Below are positions 60,437 to 64,000 of a stretch of 64,000 nt of DNA, one piece after another. The stretch is from CAIWAH01 sp964602595 (GTDB lineage: Bacteria; Verrucomicrobiota; Verrucomicrobiia; Limisphaerales; UBA9464), in assembly GCA_964602595.1 (NCBI GenBank), contig CAZRRO010000014.1:119775-183774 (forward strand), read 5' to 3'. Numbering within the stretch: position 1 is the first letter of the stretch; each line of letters begins with the position of its first letter. The notes beneath the pieces were generated by a model. That model saw only the letters and a program-made list of their open reading frames with translations. It was not told the DNA's origin and did not search any database. The translations under genes and the position numbers were made by a program.

Positions 60437-62463
60437 CGCTGGGCCAGCCTCCTCGCGGGATTGCGTTCCCGGTCGCGCAGGAACTCGTAGATGCGCTTCG
60501 CCACCGGGGCGCAGGTTCCGCCGCCCGACCCGCCGCTCTCCACCATGACGATGACGGTGTAGCGCGGGGCTTCGTAGGGCCCGAAACTGGCGAACCAGGT
60601 GACCTTATCCTTGCGCCCGTTGCCCTTGATTTCCGCGGTGCCGGTTTTGCCGCAGACGGCGAAACCTTCAAGCCGGGCTGCCTTGCCCGTGCCTTCGACG
60701 TCGCCTACGTCATCGCGCATGGCGGCCCGCAGGATGTCGAAATGGCGTTTGGCGACCTTGATTTCGGACCGCTGTTGCCCGGGACGGACTTCGATTTTGT
60801 CACCCGCAGCAAAGATGTCGCTCGGTTCGATCCGATTCACGATCCGCGGGAAGTAGACCTTGCCACCGTTGGCGACCGCGCTGACGGCCACGGCCAGTTG
60901 CAACGGCGTAAGGGTCATCTCCTGACCGATGCTCAGGTTCGCGAGATTTCCCTGGGTCCAGCCGCGGCGGGCCACTTCGTCCAAGGTCGGGAAATCCCCG
61001 TCCTTAACCTCCTGGATTCGGATGCCCGTGTCCTCCCCTAGCCCGAACCGGTGCCCCATAGACAATAGTTTCTCCCAGCCCAGCTTCAGGCCGTGGTCGA
61101 TGTAGTAGCTGTTGCTGGAACGAATGAAGGCCCGGCGGAAGTCGTATTGCCCGGCCGGGGCGGTGTCCTCGATCTTGCGCCTCCCGAGGTAATAGGCGCC
61201 GCGTCCGGGTCGGGCCGGATCGCTGGCAACGGTGTAAATCGCCGCCGGATCCAGTCCGTCCTCCAGCAAGGCGAGGGCATGCAGAATCTTGAAGGTTGAA
61301 CCCGGGGCGTATTCGCCGTAGGTCGCCCGGTTGAACATGGGGCGGGCGGGTTCGGCCATCAGGACGTTGGTCCAGCGTTGCCACGTTACACCATCGATGA
61401 ATTCGGTCGGGTCAAACGCCGGGGCGGAGGCTATCGCCAGAACGTCGCCGTTGGTAACGTCCATCACCACCACGGCGCCCCGCTCATCACCCGACACGGC
61501 GTCGAGCGATCTTTCCACCGCCTTCTGAAGGTCAAGGTCCAGCGTGGTAACAAGGTTTTGCCCCGCCTGCGGTTCGGCCAGCTCCTGTTCGCCGTGCTGA
61601 TGCCGATAACCCAGGCTGTTGACCATGATGCTTTTGGCGCCGGCGACGCCGCGAAGTTCGGTGTCGTAGGCCTTTTCCAGGCCGATGCCCCCGACGTAGT
61701 CACGCTGGCGGTAGTCAAACCGCCCTTCCTCCTCGTCGTAATCATCGTCACGGCGCAGGTGGCCGACCAGATGAACCGCGACCTTGCCGTTGGGATAGCT
61801 GCGGATGGGCACCAATTCGAGCCGGGCGCCGGGGACGCTCCAGCCGAGTTCGGTGATCGAGGCGATCTGGTTCGGCGTGCATTCCTCAATGATCGGCATG
61901 GGCAACGCCCGCTTGGTGAGCCAGTAGTTGTGGAACTGTTCCTCCGCGTAGAATCGCACGTTCGTGGAGCCGCTCATCCGCGTGTAGATCGCCACGACCG
62001 CATTGCTGACCACGGTGTAGCGAGCCGAGCGGTTCAGGTAGTCGATGTCGCCCACCGTCAGGCCCGAGCCGCGCTTTTCACGACGGAACTTGGCGGCAAC
62101 CCACGCCACGAAGCCGTCCTCGGTAGGGCCGGGATTGAGTCGGCGGGCGACCAGGAGATTAGTCCGCTGACGGCGGTATTCGTCTTGGAACTGCGGGCGA
62201 AGTTCGTCGAGGTAAAGGGAAAGGCGGTAACGCGGCGAGTTGCCCACCAGCTCGTGCCCGGCGCGGTCCAGGATTTTGCCGCGCATGGCCGGCACGCGAA
62301 CGGTGCGGAAACTCTGGACCTCCTGCTTCTCCCGATACTTCGCGGCGGACATCACCTGCACCTTCCAGAGGCCGCCGAGCAGGATGAATAGCCCCACAGT
62401 GATGCCCCACGCCACCACGCGAAGCGGCCGGTCACCTTTGTTGAGCTGATCAAAGAGGAGCAT
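60433..62463 (-). CDS. mrdA: Penicillin-binding protein 2 (transpeptidase)
   Basis: 676 residues. One N-terminal transmembrane helix (VVAWGITVGLFILLGGLW) anchors it; the PBP dimerisation part follows. The catalytic SxxK is in YAPGSTFKILHAL, the SxN in FIRSSNSYYID and the KTG in VCGKTGTAEIKG. It cross-links peptidoglycan with RodA in the elongasome. It is coupled to rodA by a 4-base overlap and follows mreD after 9 bases. Confidence 0.96.
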   Translation of the reverse strand: MLLFDQLNKGDRPLRVVAWGITVGLFILLGGLWKVQVMSAAKYREKQEVQSFRTVRVPAMRGKILDRAGHELVGNSPRYRLSLYLDELRPQFQDEYRRQRTNLLVARRLNPGPTEDGFVAWVAAKFRREKRGSGLTVGDIDYLNRSARYTVVSNAVVAIYTRMSGSTNVRFYAEEQFHNYWLTKRALPMPIIEECTPNQIASITELGWSVPGARLELVPIRSYPNGKVAVHLVGHLRRDDDYDEEEGRFDYRQRDYVGGIGLEKAYDTELRGVAGAKSIMVNSLGYRHQHGEQELAEPQAGQNLVTTLDLDLQKAVERSLDAVSGDERGAVVVMDVTNGDVLAIASAPAFDPTEFIDGVTWQRWTNVLMAEPARPMFNRATYGEYAPGSTFKILHALALLEDGLDPAAIYTVASDPARPGRGAYYLGRRKIEDTAPAGQYDFRRAFIRSSNSYYIDHGLKLGWEKLLSMGHRFGLGEDTGIRIQEVKDGDFPTLDEVARRGWTQGNLANLSIGQEMTLTPLQLAVAVSAVANGGKVYFPRIVNRIEPSDIFAAGDKIEVRPGQQRSEIKVAKRHFDILRAAMRDDVGDVEGTGKAARLEGFAVCGKTGTAEIKGNGRKDKVTWFASFGPYEAPRYTVIVMVESGGSGGGTCAPVAKRIYEFLRDRERNPARRLAQR

Positions 62464-62472
62464 CGGGTGGGT

Positions 62473-63024
62473 TCAGAGACGGCCGCGCTTGATCTGGCGG
62501 TCGGGCCGAAAACTGGATTCAGCGACGGGTTGGTAGTCGAAGGTCAGCCGCAGGGCGTCGAACAATACGAAGCACGCCGGGCACAGCACGCCGTTGAGCA
62601 AGCCGGTGATGAGCAACTGCCAGACGGTGCTCCAGCCGTGGATCGGTTCGCGTTGGCCGAACGACATGATCAGCAACGTGGCCAGGGGAACCAGCACCGC
62701 GGTGCCGAGTCCGAGCCAGAACTGGGCATAGGCCTGATTGCGCAGGATGACATGGCGGCGCGTGTGGATCAGGAAACCGGCGAGGAACAGCGGCAGCACC
62801 GACACGCCGAGGCGGTTCGCGGAAAGCGAATCCAATCCCAGTCCGGCAAAGACCGCCAACGCTGTGGTCAGGATCAGGTGGTTGGTCAGCGCGGCGTAAA
62901 CCATCACGGCGGGCACCAGCGACAGCGGGGTGCCCAGCCAACCCGCCAGCGGCGCAAACTGCGTCGAGGCAAAGACGGCCAGCCACGTCACGACCAGCAG
63001 GAGCAGGGGAGTGATCCAGTTCAT
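62473..63024 (-). CDS. mreD: Rod-shape protein MreD
   Basis: 183 residues from ATG 63022-63024; upstream in-frame sequence is antisense to mreC. Five to six membrane segments (ITPLLLLVVTWLAVFA, PAVMVYAALTNHLILTTALAVFA, VLPLFLAGFLIH, AVLVPLATLLIMSF, LITGLLNGVLCPACFVLFD) match the small MreD family, which is poorly conserved in sequence. It spans the inner membrane in the elongasome with MreC. The position between mreC and mrdA confirms the call. It overlaps mreC by four bases. Confidence 0.85.
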   Translation of the reverse strand: MNWITPLLLLVVTWLAVFASTQFAPLAGWLGTPLSLVPAVMVYAALTNHLILTTALAVFAGLGLDSLSANRLGVSVLPLFLAGFLIHTRRHVILRNQAYAQFWLGLGTAVLVPLATLLIMSFGQREPIHGWSTVWQLLITGLLNGVLCPACFVLFDALRLTFDYQPVAESSFRPDRQIKRGRL

Positions 63025-63827
63025 GGCGTGAGGACCCAGACTTCCTCCAGGCGGTTCAAGTTGGCGGCGAGGCGGAGCCGGGCCTCGGTGTAAAGTCCGC
63101 CCTCGACCGTGCGGGAATCGGCAATGGCGCCCACGGGGATTCCCTTGGGAAAGACTCCGCCCAGCCCGCTGGTGAGCACCTGGTGGCCGGTCATGATCGC
63201 CGGGCTGTTCTGCAAGGTGCGAAACGTAATGAACCCGTCGCCGACCGCGGAGGAACGGGCTTCCTGGATGATGCCGTTGTCCCGGGTCTCGGCGACGATG
63301 GCGGAAACCCCGCACTCCGGATCGCCGATCAGCGCCACCTCCGAATGGGTGGGCCCGACCGCCCGGATGCGTCCGACCAAACCGTCGTTGGTGATGATCG
63401 GCAAGTTGACCTGGGCCCCGTCGCGGGCCCCGAAATCAATGGTGACCGAGCGCCACCAGGTGGTGGGCTCCCGTCCGACGACGTGGGCTGGCCGTCGTTT
63501 CCACGGCGTCTTCGGCTGCCAACCGAGCAGGGCGCGCAGGCGGGTGTTTTCCGTGAGCGCATCCTGGCCTTGAGTGGCGGCCAAGCGGAGCTGTCCGTTC
63601 TCGGTCTGGAGGCGTTCGAGTTCGGAGATGAGCGTGCGCCGGGTGAGCAACGCGTAGCTGGCCCGGTCCACGAAGCTTTGGCCGGATCCGGCCAAGCCGA
63701 AGAGCGGGAGGAACACCCCCGATACGGCAAGCTTCAACCTACCGGCCGCGGTGGGCGGCAGGTTGAGCAGCAGGAGCGTCAGCACCGTCACGATGCCGAG
63801 CGCCCAGTAATGCGCGCGTTTGAGCAC
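63021..63827 (-). CDS. mreC: Rod-shape-determining protein MreC
   Basis: 268 residues. One N-terminal membrane helix (WALGIVTVLTLLLLNLPP), a coiled coil (LISELERLQTENGQLRLAA) and the periplasmic beta-domains with VGREPTTWWRSVTIDFGARDG, GLVGRIRAVGPTHSEVAL and VLTSGLGGVFPKGIPVGAI. MreC links MreB to the wall synthases. It begins 51 bases after the mreB stop. Confidence 0.94.
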   Translation of the reverse strand: MLKRAHYWALGIVTVLTLLLLNLPPTAAGRLKLAVSGVFLPLFGLAGSGQSFVDRASYALLTRRTLISELERLQTENGQLRLAATQGQDALTENTRLRALLGWQPKTPWKRRPAHVVGREPTTWWRSVTIDFGARDGAQVNLPIITNDGLVGRIRAVGPTHSEVALIGDPECGVSAIVAETRDNGIIQEARSSAVGDGFITFRTLQNSPAIMTGHQVLTSGLGGVFPKGIPVGAIADSRTVEGGLYTEARLRLAANLNRLEEVWVLTP

Positions 63828-63878
63828 TTCGTTCGACCCGTCATTGGGGCGAACGCACTTCCGGGGAAATCAGATCGC

Positions 63879-64000
63879 TCAGTTCGTCGAACTCGAGGCC
63901 ACGCGTTTCAGGAAGCTGAGTTCCTGCAGCACGCGCCCGGTCCCGGTCGCGACGGCCGTCAGCGGGTCGTCGGCGATGTGGACGGGCAGCCCGGTCTCCT
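63879..64000 (-). CDS. mreB: Actin-like protein MreB (C-terminal end only)
   Basis: Only the last 39 full codons are in the window, read on the minus strand: TGLPVHIADDPLTAVATGTG, then RVLQELSFLKRVASSSTN and TGA at 63879-63881. The IADDPLTAVATGTG segment is diagnostic of MreB. The rest of the gene lies beyond the right edge. It is the first visible gene of the mreBCD-mrdA-rodA-rng operon. Confidence 0.92.
   Translation of the reverse strand, partial: ETGLPVHIADDPLTAVATGTGRVLQELSFLKRVASSSTN

Noticed and set aside
1..64000. CRISPR array
   Set aside because: No set of regularly spaced short repeats was seen anywhere in the window.

Overview
The window is GC-rich bacterial chromosome. Several features suggest a Verrucomicrobiota member, possibly the Pedosphaera/Limisphaera branch; this is inference, since no rRNA is present. 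These are a giant secreted LamG/NHL/cadherin protein, a Ser/Thr kinase fused to WD40 repeats, a planctomycete/verrucomicrobial-type ECF sigma factor, a DUF6580 membrane protein and a B12-dependent ribonucleotide reductase. Most genes lie on the minus strand in tight operons with 4-base ATGA or GTGA overlaps.

Layout. 1-7500: a P-domain secreted protein cut by the window edge, and a 2296-residue multidomain surface protein. 7867-11219: ECF sigma factor, YfcE-type phosphoesterase, DUF6580 membrane protein, RluA-type pseudouridine synthase and a small lipoprotein. 11277-17942: a six-gene minus-strand operon (CheX-like, double receiver plus STAS, proline-rich exported protein, TPR protein, FlgN-like protein, NtrC-type activator) with a divergent HDOD gene. 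18010-22255: Dabb protein, and a Ser/Thr kinase-WD40 gene coupled to an OmpR-type response regulator. 22509-25919: two NrdR operators, nrdJ and a strong terminator. 26021-31623: miaE, rlmN, a glycoside hydrolase-SGNH esterase fusion, yaeQ and a DUF2809 protein.

31719-50534 is the accessory part. It starts with a type I restriction-modification operon (hsdR, a possible 57-residue ORF, a polyvalent-protein-type kinase-like gene, hsdM, hsdS, and a NYN/PIN protein with an OST-HTH-like tail). Next comes tRNA-Thr(UGU), used as the attachment site of an 11-kb integrative element bounded by a 39-base direct repeat (39135-39173 and 50236-50274). The element carries a tyrosine integrase, an unknown gene, an excisionase-like HTH protein, a primase-polymerase, a DUF3631 ATPase, an AbrB/VapC toxin-antitoxin pair, and a four-gene minus-strand cassette: MmeI-like type IIL restriction-modification enzyme, DUF4268 protein, ASCH protein and NERD membrane protein. 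Just beyond the right repeat is a fossil of a second, related integrase at nearly the same offset from its tRNA fragment, so at least two related elements have used this tRNA.

50764-64000 returns to housekeeping: MarR regulator, DUF167 and YggT, the TCA genes sucD, a VOC gene, sucC and citrate synthase, a family 2 glycosyltransferase, and the cell-shape operon mreB-mreC-mreD-mrdA-rodA-rng, with mreB cut by the right edge.

The best candidates for undescribed biology are the ASCH/NERD/DUF4268/type IIL cassette inside a well-delimited element, and the type I operon that contains a kinase-like gene and a NYN-OST-HTH gene.
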